Origin: Lachnospiraceae bacterium | Lineage (GTDB): Bacteria > Bacillota > Clostridia > Lachnospirales > Lachnospiraceae | DNA: 64,000 nucleotides | Direction: 5' to 3' | Assembly: GCA_017427415.1 (NCBI GenBank) | Contig: JAFRSU010000047.1 | Location: forward strand, 62,001-126,000 | Shown: positions 56,517-64,000 of the stretch, piece by piece | Position numbering within the stretch: position 1 is the stretch's first letter | Layout of the letters: each line of letters opens with the position of its first letter | The notes under the pieces: model-generated | The model's database searches: none | Told to the model about the DNA's origin: nothing | What the model saw: only the letters and a program-made list of their open reading frames with translations | Translations under genes and position numbers: made by a program

Positions 56517-56523
56517 ATATTCA

Positions 56524-56850
56524 TCAAGCCTTAATCACTAAACCCAAAAAAATCACCGCTGCTTCAGCCACTGTTAACCCTCCCCATCTCATATACCAAT
56601 TCATATATTTCCAATCGGAAGGTTCTACATCATCTCCTGCATTTTCGGTATTTATATCTATCCCGAACTTAAACAGACCTCTTGCAAAGATAATACTGAA
56701 GATGTTTAAAAATGCCATAATAAAGCCCAACGCAAACAGATCGCTGAGTCCTACTCCCGAAAAAGCAAGTACAAGTAATGCTATTGCCAAAACGGCATTA
56801 ATCATGATTAATATTTTTTGTCCTTTTCTTAAATCTGTAAACCACTTCAT
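56524..56850 (-). CDS. Small three-segment membrane protein
   Basis: 108 residues with three hydrophobic segments (about 11-33, 35-57 and 88-106) and a short acidic loop (NTENAGDDVEPSD). No family recognised. The start ATG is near the GGGGGTG site (55-60 nt from an AT-rich region), giving moderate support. Confidence 0.65.
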   Translation of the reverse strand: MKWFTDLRKGQKILIMINAVLAIALLVLAFSGVGLSDLFALGFIMAFLNIFSIIFARGLFKFGIDINTENAGDDVEPSDWKYMNWYMRWGGLTVAEAAVIFLGLVIKA

Positions 56851-56990
56851 AGTATCACCCCCGTACCGATATAAGTCAATACTACATCGTCTTGATATAT
56901 TTATGTAATACCAATACTACAATATATATTATATCCTGTAAAGTGAATGCAGGTGCAAAATAAAGTGGTTATTTCCTAAAACAATTGCAA

Positions 56991-59366
56991 TTATCGGCGG
57001 TCGGTAAAACTTTGATCAATAACGAATGCTCCGGTATTCCCTTCATTCATACTGATATCAAAAATCTTATCCTTATATACGATAGCGGTCTTAATATCTT
57101 TCTTTGCTGTAACTATGAAGCTGACAAGCTTTCCGTCCTTCCACTCCAGCTCTATCTCAGCTCCTCCCTGGATGCAGATACCGGATACATGTCCTGACTT
57201 CCACGCTTCGGGTAATGCAGGAAGCAGTACCGTCCTCTCCTCATTGCTTTGCACCAGCATCTCTGCCACACCGGCGCAGCCTCCGAAGTTACCGTCTATC
57301 TGGAAAGGCGGATGATTATCAAAAAGATTCGGCAGCGTTGACTTTACAAGCAGCTGCTCATAGTTTTCATATGCTTTTTCAGCATTCCAAAGCTTTGCAT
57401 AATTATTGATGATCCATGCTCTGCTCCAACCGGTATGTCCGCCTCCGTTAGCCAGACGTCTCTCAAGTGTCTTTGAGGCAGCAGCGCAAAGCTCAGGGGT
57501 GCCATCGGGCGTTATCTGGCTTGAAGGATGCAGCCCGTACAGATGGGATATATGCCTGTGTCCCGGCTCATCCTCATCATAGTCTTCTATCCATTCCATG
57601 ATCTGTCCGTGCTTTCCGATACGGTCCGGCTTGATCTTAGACAAGGCATTCTTTATCCGGGCATTCAGTTCGTCATCAACACCCAGCACTTTAGCTGCCT
57701 TTATGCACTGCGAGAACAGGTCCCTTAATATCTGGTTATCCATCGTTACACCGATACCATTTGCTCCCTTCTCACCGTTAGGCAGGATATATGTATTCTC
57801 AGGTGATACCGAAGGACAGGTCACAAGATATCCGTCATATTCTATTAGGAAGTCAAGGAAAAACTCTGCCGCCTCCCTCATTATCGGGAAGCACCTCTTT
57901 AAAAACTCTGTATCCTTTGTATATAAGTAATGCTTCCACTGATGAGTACAAAGCCATGCAGCTCCCATTACCCAATACGATCCCGGTACCCACTGATCCT
58001 GTACTGCACAGTCTCCCCATATGTCCGTATTATGATGTGCCACAAATCCCCTGCAGCCGTACATTTTTTCTGCTGTCACCCTGCCGTTCGGGAGCATGCG
58101 CTCTATATGGTCAAAAAGCGGCATATGAAGTTCTGACAGGTTACAGCACTCAGCCGGCCAGTAGTTCATCTCGGTATTGATATTAATAGTAAATTTGCTG
58201 CCCCACGCAGACTGGTAATCCTTGCACCAGATACCCTGAAGGTTCAAAGGTAAAGTACCTGGACGGCTGCCCGATATCATAAGATAGCGGCCGAAATTGG
58301 AATAAAGTATGTCCAGCCCTATATCATATATATCATCATTACGGCTTGCTTTGTCATCCTGAAGGCGTATGCCCGAAGGAACTTTTCCGGATTCTTCGCT
58401 GCACTCAGAATTACAGCCTTTTTCTATCCTCTCCTTCAGGTTCTTCAGTCTCTCGTCAGTCGGCACATCATCATATTTATCAGAGCCTTCTATATTAAGT
58501 GATACCCTGTCATAATACTTCTTATAGTCAGCTATATGTCGCTCTTTCAGCTCATCGTATGAAAAAGCAAATGCCTTATCAAGTATTTCACCGCATTCTT
58601 TCTCAATATCTTTCATCCTAAAAGTAGTTCCGGCAGTAAGCAAAAGTACTGCTTCATCCGCATCCCTGACACCGAGTGAAGCACCGATGATCCTTACTGT
58701 ACCGTTCTTGGCATATGCACGCAGCTCAAATCCGTAGTCCACTCCACCGCCACCGGTATTGCCCATACATATAAGACCATGTGTCTTTTGAAGCTTTTCG
58801 TCGGTATAATCCCAGCCAGCCCCGCTACCTGTCTTTTTTATATCGGTCTCATAGGGCTCCCTTGATATATCACAGTCAAAACTGATCTTATCGGGACCGT
58901 CAGCGGTAATCTTTACAACCAGGCAGTCATCAGGCGCACTGATAAATGCTTCTCTCGTATATACCGTCTCGCCGATCCTGTATGAACACTTATACACAGC
59001 ATTTGCTATGTCAAGCTCTCTTGTATAATCCTCTGCAGTCCAGCCATGCTTCATATATATACGAAGGTCACCCAGTGTCTGGTAAGGATGCTCTGACTTC
59101 GGTACCCCTGAAAGAGAAGCCAGCATCAGTTCCTCAGCTTTTGCTATCTGACCGTTCTTTAAGTACTCTCTTATTATAGGAAGAGCTTTTTTAGCATCCG
59201 GATTATTCCTGTCACGAAATCCGCCAAACCAGCAGCTGTCCTCATTTAACTGAAAATATTCAAATCCCACAGCACCATGTGCCATGGCGCCTATCCTGCC
59301 GTTTCCTAACGGAAGTGCTTCTTCCCACCTCATGGCAGGCTTGTTATAAAACAATCTGTCGTGCAT
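56991..59366 (-). CDS. GH95 alpha-L-fucosidase-type hydrolase carrying an in-frame repeat
   Basis: 791 residues from the ATG at 59366 (GAGG 9 nt upstream); the longest frame opens with TTG five codons earlier. GH95 signatures: DRLFYNKPAMRWEEALPLGN at the start, LNEDSCWFGG, NINTEMNYWPAE, and GGHTGWSRAWIINNYA in the (alpha/alpha)6 barrel. It cleaves terminal alpha-L-fucose or alpha-L-galactose from oligosaccharides. No signal peptide, so intracellular. A stretch of about 28 residues (CNSECSEESGKVPSGIRLQ onward, 58352-58415) between the GH95 domain segments matches a family A repeat, likely a surface-loop insertion. Confidence 0.9.
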   Translation of the reverse strand: MHDRLFYNKPAMRWEEALPLGNGRIGAMAHGAVGFEYFQLNEDSCWFGGFRDRNNPDAKKALPIIREYLKNGQIAKAEELMLASLSGVPKSEHPYQTLGDLRIYMKHGWTAEDYTRELDIANAVYKCSYRIGETVYTREAFISAPDDCLVVKITADGPDKISFDCDISREPYETDIKKTGSGAGWDYTDEKLQKTHGLICMGNTGGGGVDYGFELRAYAKNGTVRIIGASLGVRDADEAVLLLTAGTTFRMKDIEKECGEILDKAFAFSYDELKERHIADYKKYYDRVSLNIEGSDKYDDVPTDERLKNLKERIEKGCNSECSEESGKVPSGIRLQDDKASRNDDIYDIGLDILYSNFGRYLMISGSRPGTLPLNLQGIWCKDYQSAWGSKFTININTEMNYWPAECCNLSELHMPLFDHIERMLPNGRVTAEKMYGCRGFVAHHNTDIWGDCAVQDQWVPGSYWVMGAAWLCTHQWKHYLYTKDTEFLKRCFPIMREAAEFFLDFLIEYDGYLVTCPSVSPENTYILPNGEKGANGIGVTMDNQILRDLFSQCIKAAKVLGVDDELNARIKNALSKIKPDRIGKHGQIMEWIEDYDEDEPGHRHISHLYGLHPSSQITPDGTPELCAAASKTLERRLANGGGHTGWSRAWIINNYAKLWNAEKAYENYEQLLVKSTLPNLFDNHPPFQIDGNFGGCAGVAEMLVQSNEERTVLLPALPEAWKSGHVSGICIQGGAEIELEWKDGKLVSFIVTAKKDIKTAIVYKDKIFDISMNEGNTGAFVIDQSFTDRR
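58352..58415. repeat. Family A repeat inserted in frame in the GH95 gene
   Basis: TGTCATCCTGAAGGCGTATG...CGAAGGA and the reverse half ATTCTTCGCTGCACTCAGAA match the intergenic family A repeats. Read on the coding strand it gives CNSECSEESG...LQDD, a known pattern for such repeats in coding frames. Other GH95 proteins I recall have a short link here, so the insertion is probably recent and tolerated. Confidence 0.85.
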
Positions 59367-59367
59367 A

Positions 59368-60132
59368 CTACCTATCCTCAACTTTTTTATTATTTATGTC
59401 ATCCTGAGCGTTAGCGAAGGATCTTTTATTAATATAAATCTGTACGATCACTGTCAATACTATTATTATCAGACATGCGGCCTGATTGACCGATATTATC
59501 TGATCCACATGGGAACTCCTTAAGAAATCCAGTGAGCCTTTTGCCAGTGCACATATTATGACCAAAAACGATACGCTATATTTTGATTTTATCCTATATT
59601 CCAGTATAAGTCCGAATAAAAATATCGCAAAGAATACTACTGTCTCCGTCAACTGTACCGGAAATAGCTCCACATCCGGACGATGTGCCAATCTGCCGGA
59701 GTATGTAACTGAAAACGGACCGTCATATTCGATGCCGTAGCAGCATCCCACAAGGAAACATCCCATTTTTGATATTGAATACATAAGCGGGACAACCAGA
59801 GCATATGCCTTTATAAGCGGGCTCCTGTATTCTTTAAACAGAAAACTCAATACTATTACCCCGACCGCTACACCTATCAGGCCACCTATACTTGAAAATG
59901 AAATCGATTTCAGATACTTTAATATATCACCTGAGGTCACTACTGAAAACAGATATGCAAAGTACAGGCTGCATATAAAGTTAAACATTGCCGAAAACAA
60001 GGCTTTCTTATTATCCACGCCTTTTCTGATCATCATGATTACCGCTATCATAAAACTGATTAAAAATGATAGCAAAAACATGATGGCATACGGCGAAATA
60101 TTGTTATATTCTGTATTTATATTAAATTTCAT
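59368..60132 (-). CDS. Lgt-like prolipoprotein diacylglyceryl transferase family protein
   Basis: 254 residues with about seven membrane segments. The central motif SKMGCFLVGCCYGIEYDGPF (residues 113-132) and RLAHRPDVELFPVQLTET correspond to the Lgt catalytic region, but the usual Lgt arginine-rich signature is altered, so this may be a paralogue with another role. Its last residues (NKRSFANAQDDINNKKVEDR) are translated from a family A repeat, indicating that the repeat inserted at the gene's end and changed the C-terminus. It is followed by the GH95 gene (2-bp gap between the stop at 59368 and the GH95 start at 59366). Confidence 0.8.
   Translation of the reverse strand: MKFNINTEYNNISPYAIMFLLSFLISFMIAVIMMIRKGVDNKKALFSAMFNFICSLYFAYLFSVVTSGDILKYLKSISFSSIGGLIGVAVGVIVLSFLFKEYRSPLIKAYALVVPLMYSISKMGCFLVGCCYGIEYDGPFSVTYSGRLAHRPDVELFPVQLTETVVFFAIFLFGLILEYRIKSKYSVSFLVIICALAKGSLDFLRSSHVDQIISVNQAACLIIIVLTVIVQIYINKRSFANAQDDINNKKVEDR
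59397..59425. repeat. Family A half-repeat at the end of the Lgt-like gene
   Basis: TGTCATCCTGAGCGTTAGCG and the following AAGGATCTT form a single half-copy that encodes the C-terminal FANAQDD of the Lgt-like protein. A pairing second half is not present. Confidence 0.8.
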
Positions 60133-60136
60133 GTTA

Positions 60137-60514
60137 TCATCCCGGAAAACTCTGGCAAAAATCTAAACAGCCACCACATTCTAATGAACAGGTTGAACAG
60201 GCCCATATTATTGCAACAGCAATACAAGCTAAAATAATTCCACCTATTACAGTAATTGCAATATATAATTTTGCTGCCTTTTGCGCTGTTTCACACTCTT
60301 TGCAGGCGTTTTTAGCGTTAATCGCGAATACGAAGCCTGTAATATACATTGGAAATACAATAATTGAAGCAATTATATTTCCGATTGCTTTCAATGTATC
60401 ACTACCGTTGGTAAGCATAGCAAATGATATTATCAACAATATAATAGAGAAAACCATGAAAGTTATTGACCTTTTAGCTCTTTTTTCTGCTTTTTTATAA
60501 TTGTCATCATCCAT
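60137..60514 (-). CDS. Small membrane protein with cysteine-rich tail, copy 1
   Basis: 125 residues: basic N-terminus, three to four membrane segments, an internal NACKECE pair, and a C-terminal tail with six closely spaced cysteines (WACSTCSLECGGCLDFCQSF). Shares layout with the next two genes, and with a frameshifted fourth. The tail is probably extracytoplasmic (or cytoplasmic) metal- or disulfide-forming. Function unknown. Genes are 36 and 34 bp apart, as in an operon. Confidence 0.75.
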   Translation of the reverse strand: MDDDNYKKAEKRAKRSITFMVFSIILLIISFAMLTNGSDTLKAIGNIIASIIVFPMYITGFVFAINAKNACKECETAQKAAKLYIAITVIGGIILACIAVAIIWACSTCSLECGGCLDFCQSFPG

Positions 60515-60550
60515 GCATTAACACCATGCCCTTAATAATTCTATTTGTTC

Positions 60551-60916
60551 TCATTCCATAGCGCGGCAAAAACTGTCACATCCGCTGCAGTCTATTTTAC
60601 AACTGTTAACACATTCTATAAAAGAAATTATCAAAAATAATATCAAAATCCCCAAAACTATAACAGAAGTTATATATACCTTGCACACATTTTTAGCATA
60701 TTCACAGGTATCACACGTTTTCCTGGCGATTATCGCCAGAACAAGCCCGATAATATACAAGGGTATGCTTATAAGTATCGCAATACATACAAACATAAAC
60801 GATTGCTCTATAAATATTAAAGCTACCAAAGGTATGCAGATTGAAACCACCAATAAAATCATAGCAATTTTTGCACGTTCCTTGGCTTTTATATTATTTT
60901 CATTATTATCTTCCAT
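60551..60916 (-). CDS. Small membrane protein with cysteine-rich tail, copy 2
   Basis: 121 residues. Same layout as copy 1, with internal TCDTCEYAKNVC and a tail ECVNSCKIDCSGCDSFCRAM that has six cysteines in nearly the same spacing. Sequence identity between copies is modest outside the cysteine positions, suggesting an old duplication. Start has an AGTTA-rich leader; the ribosome site is weak. Confidence 0.75.
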   Translation of the reverse strand: MEDNNENNIKAKERAKIAMILLVVSICIPLVALIFIEQSFMFVCIAILISIPLYIIGLVLAIIARKTCDTCEYAKNVCKVYITSVIVLGILILFLIISFIECVNSCKIDCSGCDSFCRAME

Positions 60917-60950
60917 ACATTAACTCCCCAAAATCAATGCCTGTCACATA

Positions 60951-61274
60951 CTAATCTAATCCATTTATTAAACTGGCACACCCTTGAATCATAATAATAA
61001 TTGCAAATGCAAATATTATTAAACCACACGTTGCAAAAACATATAAACGAAATACTCCATTTACAAATGAACTATATTTACATTTTATCTTTGCAATTAC
61101 AGCCAAAATCAATCCTGCCAGATAAACCAAAATGGCTGAAATAGCACAAATCGTATATACTGCTTTTATCTCTTCTGAACTTTTCATAAAACCAACAATG
61201 CAACCAAGTATTATAAAAACCCCAAATAGTATTACTGCTATCCTGGCTAATTTTTCAGCTTTATAATCATACAT
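60951..61274 (-). CDS. Small membrane protein, copy 3 (tail lost)
   Basis: 107 residues from the ATG at 61274 (AAGAGGTG 7 nt upstream; the longer frame begins at 61298). Same membrane layout as copies 1 and 2 but the cysteine tail is reduced to QGCASLINGLD, leaving one cysteine. The upstream gap to the divergent YwaF-like gene is 121 bp and AT-rich. Confidence 0.72.
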   Translation of the reverse strand: MYDYKAEKLARIAVILFGVFIILGCIVGFMKSSEEIKAVYTICAISAILVYLAGLILAVIAKIKCKYSSFVNGVFRLYVFATCGLIIFAFAIIIMIQGCASLINGLD

Positions 61275-61395
61275 ATGTATACACCTCTTCCCCACCATAT
61301 CAATTATATAGTATTACGATATAAAACACAATGTAAATATTGAAAATAAATCTGAATATGATAGAATAAAAATATCAAATAAAAAGAGGTTAATT

Positions 61396-62151
61396 ATGGA
61401 TATCAGATTTGACAAAACTCCCGGATTATTCAGTCCGTTTCATATAATCATGCTTGTCGTAACAATCGTAGCGGTTGTTTTATTTGTTATACTCGTCAAA
61501 AAGAAGTCCGAAGACTCCCACATAAAACTCATTAAATGGCTCGGCATCGGTATGATCATAGCCGAAGTATGGAAACAGTGGTTCTCTTTAACCTATGTTT
61601 ACCCTGATGCCTACAATATGTGGTTCTTCCCGTGGCAGTTATGTTCCATGGCTATGTATTGTTCCGTACTTATCCCCTTTGTAAAAGAGAAAGCACAGGA
61701 TACACTTCTTACATTCCTTGCAACATTTTCCCTTTTTGCAGCCATTATGGCCCTGCTCTTTCCCCAGGATATGCTCAGACCACAGATCATATTCACCATG
61801 CACGGCTTCATATATCACATTGTTATGCTCTTTGAATCCGTTCTGGCCATAATGATCCTCAAGGAAAGAAAAAAGACCGCTTTTAAACCGGTCTTAATAC
61901 TCTATATCATCATGTCTGTTATCGCCGAACTGTTAAACACCTTCGGTCATTTTGTACTGTCTGACAGGAATCCGGAGCCGAATATGTTCCAGATCACCCC
62001 GTACTATCCTTCCACCCAGGTAGTATTTTCATCCATCGCCAAGGCCCTCGGAATTATACCCGAGATTATCATTTATTCGGTACTTATAATGATTGTGTCC
62101 TTCCTGATCTATTTATTGGAGAATAAAATCTTAAAAAAATCAAAACAATAA
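61396..62151 (+). CDS. YwaF/TIGR02206-like integral membrane protein
   Basis: 251 residues, about seven membrane segments. The pattern FPWQLCSMAMYCSVLIPF and the aromatic loops fit the conserved hypothetical membrane family related to Bacillus YwaF. Function unknown. It has an AAAGAGG site and stands divergent to the cysteine-tail cluster; its stop lies 8 bp before the end of the frameshifted fourth copy on the opposite strand. Confidence 0.75.
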   Translation: MDIRFDKTPGLFSPFHIIMLVVTIVAVVLFVILVKKKSEDSHIKLIKWLGIGMIIAEVWKQWFSLTYVYPDAYNMWFFPWQLCSMAMYCSVLIPFVKEKAQDTLLTFLATFSLFAAIMALLFPQDMLRPQIIFTMHGFIYHIVMLFESVLAIMILKERKKTAFKPVLILYIIMSVIAELLNTFGHFVLSDRNPEPNMFQITPYYPSTQVVFSSIAKALGIIPEIIIYSVLIMIVSFLIYLLENKILKKSKQ

Positions 62152-62158
62152 ATCACTG

Positions 62159-62342
62159 TCACCCCGGACACTTCAAGAAAGTATCAAAGCAGCCGTTACA
62201 ATCAAAAGTGCTCTCACAACTGTTGCATAAAGCCGCAACTACAAGAATAAAAATGGTGGCTACCACAACTAAAACAATTGTTATGATTATATAATATTTT
62301 AATACAAATTATTCTGATCTTTCTTCTCATATTTTTCTCCAT
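62159..62342 (-). pseudogene. Frameshifted fourth cysteine-tail membrane protein
   Basis: On the minus strand a start MEKNMRRKIRIICIKILY (ATG at 62342) reads into a frame that soon closes, while the +1-shifted frame from 62305 encodes a membrane segment and a tail NSCESTFDCNGCFDTF with cysteine spacing as in copies 1 and 2, ending at TGA 62159. A one-base change in the ATATTATATAATC run would join them into a protein of about 60 residues. It could be a decayed gene, a sequencing error or a true shift site. The rest of this 435-bp gap is AT-rich with a perfect palindrome at 62469 and the start region of the next gene. Confidence 0.6.
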
Positions 62343-62468
62343 AATCCCACTTTTAGACCAAATAAACGATCTTCCTGTGTACATGAACAATTATACTATT
62401 TCCGATTATAATATACAATGATTACTTTCATTAATATATGCTATTAACTGCGGATTACACTGCCTCTT

Positions 62469-62486
62469 TTGCAGACCGGTCTGCAA
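62469..62486. promoter_or_regulatory. Perfect 18-bp palindrome, candidate operator
   Basis: TTGCAGACCGGTCTGCAA is its own reverse complement with no loop. It is about 100 bp upstream of the zinc-ribbon gene at 62587, so is a likely dimeric-repressor site, target regulator unknown. Confidence 0.5.
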
Positions 62487-62586
62487 TAACGGATATTTAA
62501 TTTTGCATGAATATACTTGAAAACCGCATCATTATTAAATATAATTATTTCATTAATTAATAAATCGATATACGGAGGTTAAGACT

Positions 62587-63033
62587 ATGTATTATAAATG
62601 TCCCGATTGCGGAAAGATCATTGAAGAATATAGTAAAAAATGTCCTGAATGCGGAAGTCTGATATCTTTAAGTGATACTGCATCCGAAAATGCTCTGTTA
62701 AATAAAGAATCAACCGAAGACTTTGATGATAAATTGAAACTGTTACGCAAACGCGTTAAATGGGGTTATTGCTGTCTTGTTATTTTTATTTTATTACTTG
62801 TAGGCGTAACTGCTTTAGGTATTTTGTTTGATAACATTGGTATTGCTATGATTTTTGCTCTGGTTCTTTTAATCATATTTATTGTTATTAATATTAAATT
62901 CCGTCTCTTCAGCTGTCCGTATTGTGACTGCATTCTGCATCGTGCAGATATTTTTTATCATCAATACTGTCCTCATTGCGGTTCAGTGATCAAATATAAT
63001 AATTATACAGCCAGGAACAACAGATTATTATAA
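62587..63033 (+). CDS. Zinc-ribbon membrane protein (two ribbons)
   Basis: 148 residues. N-terminal ribbon C5, C8, C19, C22 (CPDC...CPEC), two membrane segments (about 60-100) and a second CPYC...CPHC ribbon in the C-terminal tail. Both ends would face the cytoplasm. A GGAGG site is 8 nt before ATG. Function unknown; the ribbon pair recalls proteins annotated as zinc-ribbon domain membrane proteins. Confidence 0.75.
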   Translation: MYYKCPDCGKIIEEYSKKCPECGSLISLSDTASENALLNKESTEDFDDKLKLLRKRVKWGYCCLVIFILLLVGVTALGILFDNIGIAMIFALVLLIIFIVINIKFRLFSCPYCDCILHRADIFYHQYCPHCGSVIKYNNYTARNNRLL

Positions 63034-63055
63034 AAATCTACCTTATAAAAAACAA

Positions 63056-63126
63056 TGTCATCCTAAGCGTCAGCGTAGGATCTTTACCACAAGATCCTTC
63101 GTCGTCTTCGACTCCTCGGGATGACA
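63056..63126. repeat. Family A repeat with a variant second half
   Basis: TGTCATCCTAAGCGTCAGCG and the following TAGGATC pair with GATCCTTCG...GGGATGACA after a loop. It lies 22 bp after the zinc-ribbon gene stop. Confidence 0.82.
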
Positions 63127-63136
63127 TTTTTATTTT

Positions 63137-63197
63137 CAATCAGAGAACCGTCCCTCTGATCGATTCATGTGACAAGGGGACGGTTCTCTTGTCACAC
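63137..63197. repeat. Family B repeat abutting the cstA stop codon
   Basis: CAATCAGAGAACCGTCCCTC followed by TGTGACAAGGGGACGGTTCT and CTTGTCACAC. Two nested arms carry the GGACGGTTCT core. The cstA stop codon (63192-63194) lies within the last arm (GTCAC), so the repeat supplies the stop. Confidence 0.85.
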
Positions 63198-64000
63198 ATC
63201 TTTTTTATTAACTATATACAAGTAATAAATTAATAGTCCTGCCGCGACCACTGCACCGGTTATATACGATACGGTCTTACCAAGTTCAAAACCTTCCTTC
63301 GCTATCATGATATAAGTCACGCTCACAGCCGACATAAATGTGGCAGGAAGTGCCGTGAGCAGCGAATATATCTTTTTCTTTCCGCATTTTAACAGATATG
63401 CCGTAGCCACCCACAATGATATCATGGCAAGTGTCTGGTTTGACCAGGAAAAGTATCTCCACAGCACATCAAAATCCATCTGTGTCAAAGCTGCACCTAT
63501 CCCTAAAAGAGGTACCGTAATAAGCAGACGGTTCTTTATCTTTTTCTGATCGAGCTTCGTGATCTCGGAAAGTATCAGTCTTGCACTCCTGAATGCGGTA
63601 TCTCCTGATGTTATGGGACATACGACCACACCCACTACTGCAAGTATACCGCCTACGGTACCTAACATCTGCTTTGATATCTCGTATACTACGCCTGATT
63701 GTCCCTCAGCCTTTATGGCGGCACTTAAAAGCTCAGTTGCCCCGTAAAATGCAACTCCGGCCGCCGCCCATATAAGTGCTATCACGGCCTCTGCTATCAT
63801 TGCGCCGTAAAAAACCCTGCGTCCCTGTTTCTCGGAGGTTATACACTTTGCTATCATAGGGGACTGAGTTGCATGGAACCCGGATATAGCACCGCACGCA
63901 ACAGTCACGAACATATAAGGCCATACCGGCAGTCCTTCCGGATGCATATTTGACAGACTAAGCTCAGGGATCACATAGTCACCGAATATCGTACCTCCGA
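63192..64000 (-). CDS. cstA: CstA-family carbon starvation/peptide or pyruvate transporter (partial, 5' end off window)
   Basis: At least 269 residues are visible; the frame is open to the window edge and begins with GGTIFGDYVIPEL, so the start is outside. Sequence blocks GAISGFHATQSPMIAK, GRRVFYGAMIAEAVIALIWAAAG and ITSGDTAFRSARLIL are CstA signatures, with at least five membrane segments. CstA proteins import peptides or pyruvate under nutrient limitation. The symbol is by family; substrate unknown. Confidence 0.88.
   Translation of the reverse strand, partial: GGTIFGDYVIPELSLSNMHPEGLPVWPYMFVTVACGAISGFHATQSPMIAKCITSEKQGRRVFYGAMIAEAVIALIWAAAGVAFYGATELLSAAIKAEGQSGVVYEISKQMLGTVGGILAVVGVVVCPITSGDTAFRSARLILSEITKLDQKKIKNRLLITVPLLGIGAALTQMDFDVLWRYFSWSNQTLAMISLWVATAYLLKCGKKKIYSLLTALPATFMSAVSVTYIMIAKEGFELGKTVSYITGAVVAAGLLIYYLYIVNKKDV

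Noticed and set aside
1..64000. tRNA and rRNA genes
   Set aside because: No cloverleaf-like segments with TTCGA loops flanked by paired arms, nor rRNA cores, were noticed by eye. A dedicated scan would be decisive.

Overview
The window looks like chromosome of a strictly anaerobic, carbohydrate-fermenting Bacillota bacterium, most probably a gut or rumen Lachnospiraceae. This is an inference from gene content: pyruvate:ferredoxin oxidoreductase, a KorABCD-type 2-oxoacid:ferredoxin oxidoreductase, many glycoside hydrolases, ATPase-less sugar ABC importers, an acetyl-type MetA, and a sensor-GGDEF fusion. No rRNA, tRNA, CRISPR array, prophage or classical insertion sequence was seen. Almost all genes lie on the minus strand; the plus-strand ones are an AraC regulator, a secreted protein, a YwaF-like membrane protein and a zinc-ribbon membrane protein.

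Layout. 1-2 kb: lar genes for nickel-pincer cofactor synthesis (larE, partial larB) and a small methyltransferase. 2.4-5.9 kb: a 2-oxoacid:ferredoxin oxidoreductase operon led by a MinD/ParA-like ATPase gene. 6.1-10.6 kb: a DHH phosphoesterase, and a three-gene group with a stand-alone reverse transcriptase, a zinc-ribbon membrane protein and an unknown protein. 10.8-23 kb: a hemicellulose-type utilisation locus (sensor-GGDEF fusion, GH3, P-loop kinase, SGNH esterase, LplABC-type importer, AraC regulator). 23-34 kb: housekeeping genes (ilvE, tldE/tldD, ligA, an RluF-like pseudouridine synthase, metA) interspersed with three paralogues of a four-cysteine, U32-peptidase-like family. 34.4-50 kb: GH43 and a roughly 13.5-kb carbohydrate operon holding two binding proteins, two permease pairs and three genes of unclear role (DUF5696-like, YIP1-like, NHL/TPR). 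50-55 kb: DAHP synthase and nifJ. 55-64 kb: a secreted Fn3-like protein, GH95, an Lgt-like protein, a tandem family of tiny membrane proteins with cysteine-rich tails (plus a frameshifted fourth copy), small membrane genes, and partial cstA.

The intergenic DNA is unusually structured. Two families of dispersed palindromic repeats (family A: TGTCATYCTGAG...GAAGGATCT; family B: GGGGACGGTTCT with a TGTCAC-type flank) often abut stop codons. One family A copy lies in frame inside the GH95 gene, and another forms the C-terminus of the Lgt-like protein. Three much larger palindromes (365, 153 and 244 bp) fill gaps between genes.

The best candidates for undescribed biology are the reverse-transcriptase group, the triplicated U32-like family, the two-importer DUF5696 operon, the cysteine-tail membrane family and the giant palindromes. 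All functions are read from sequence motifs by eye; no database search was possible.
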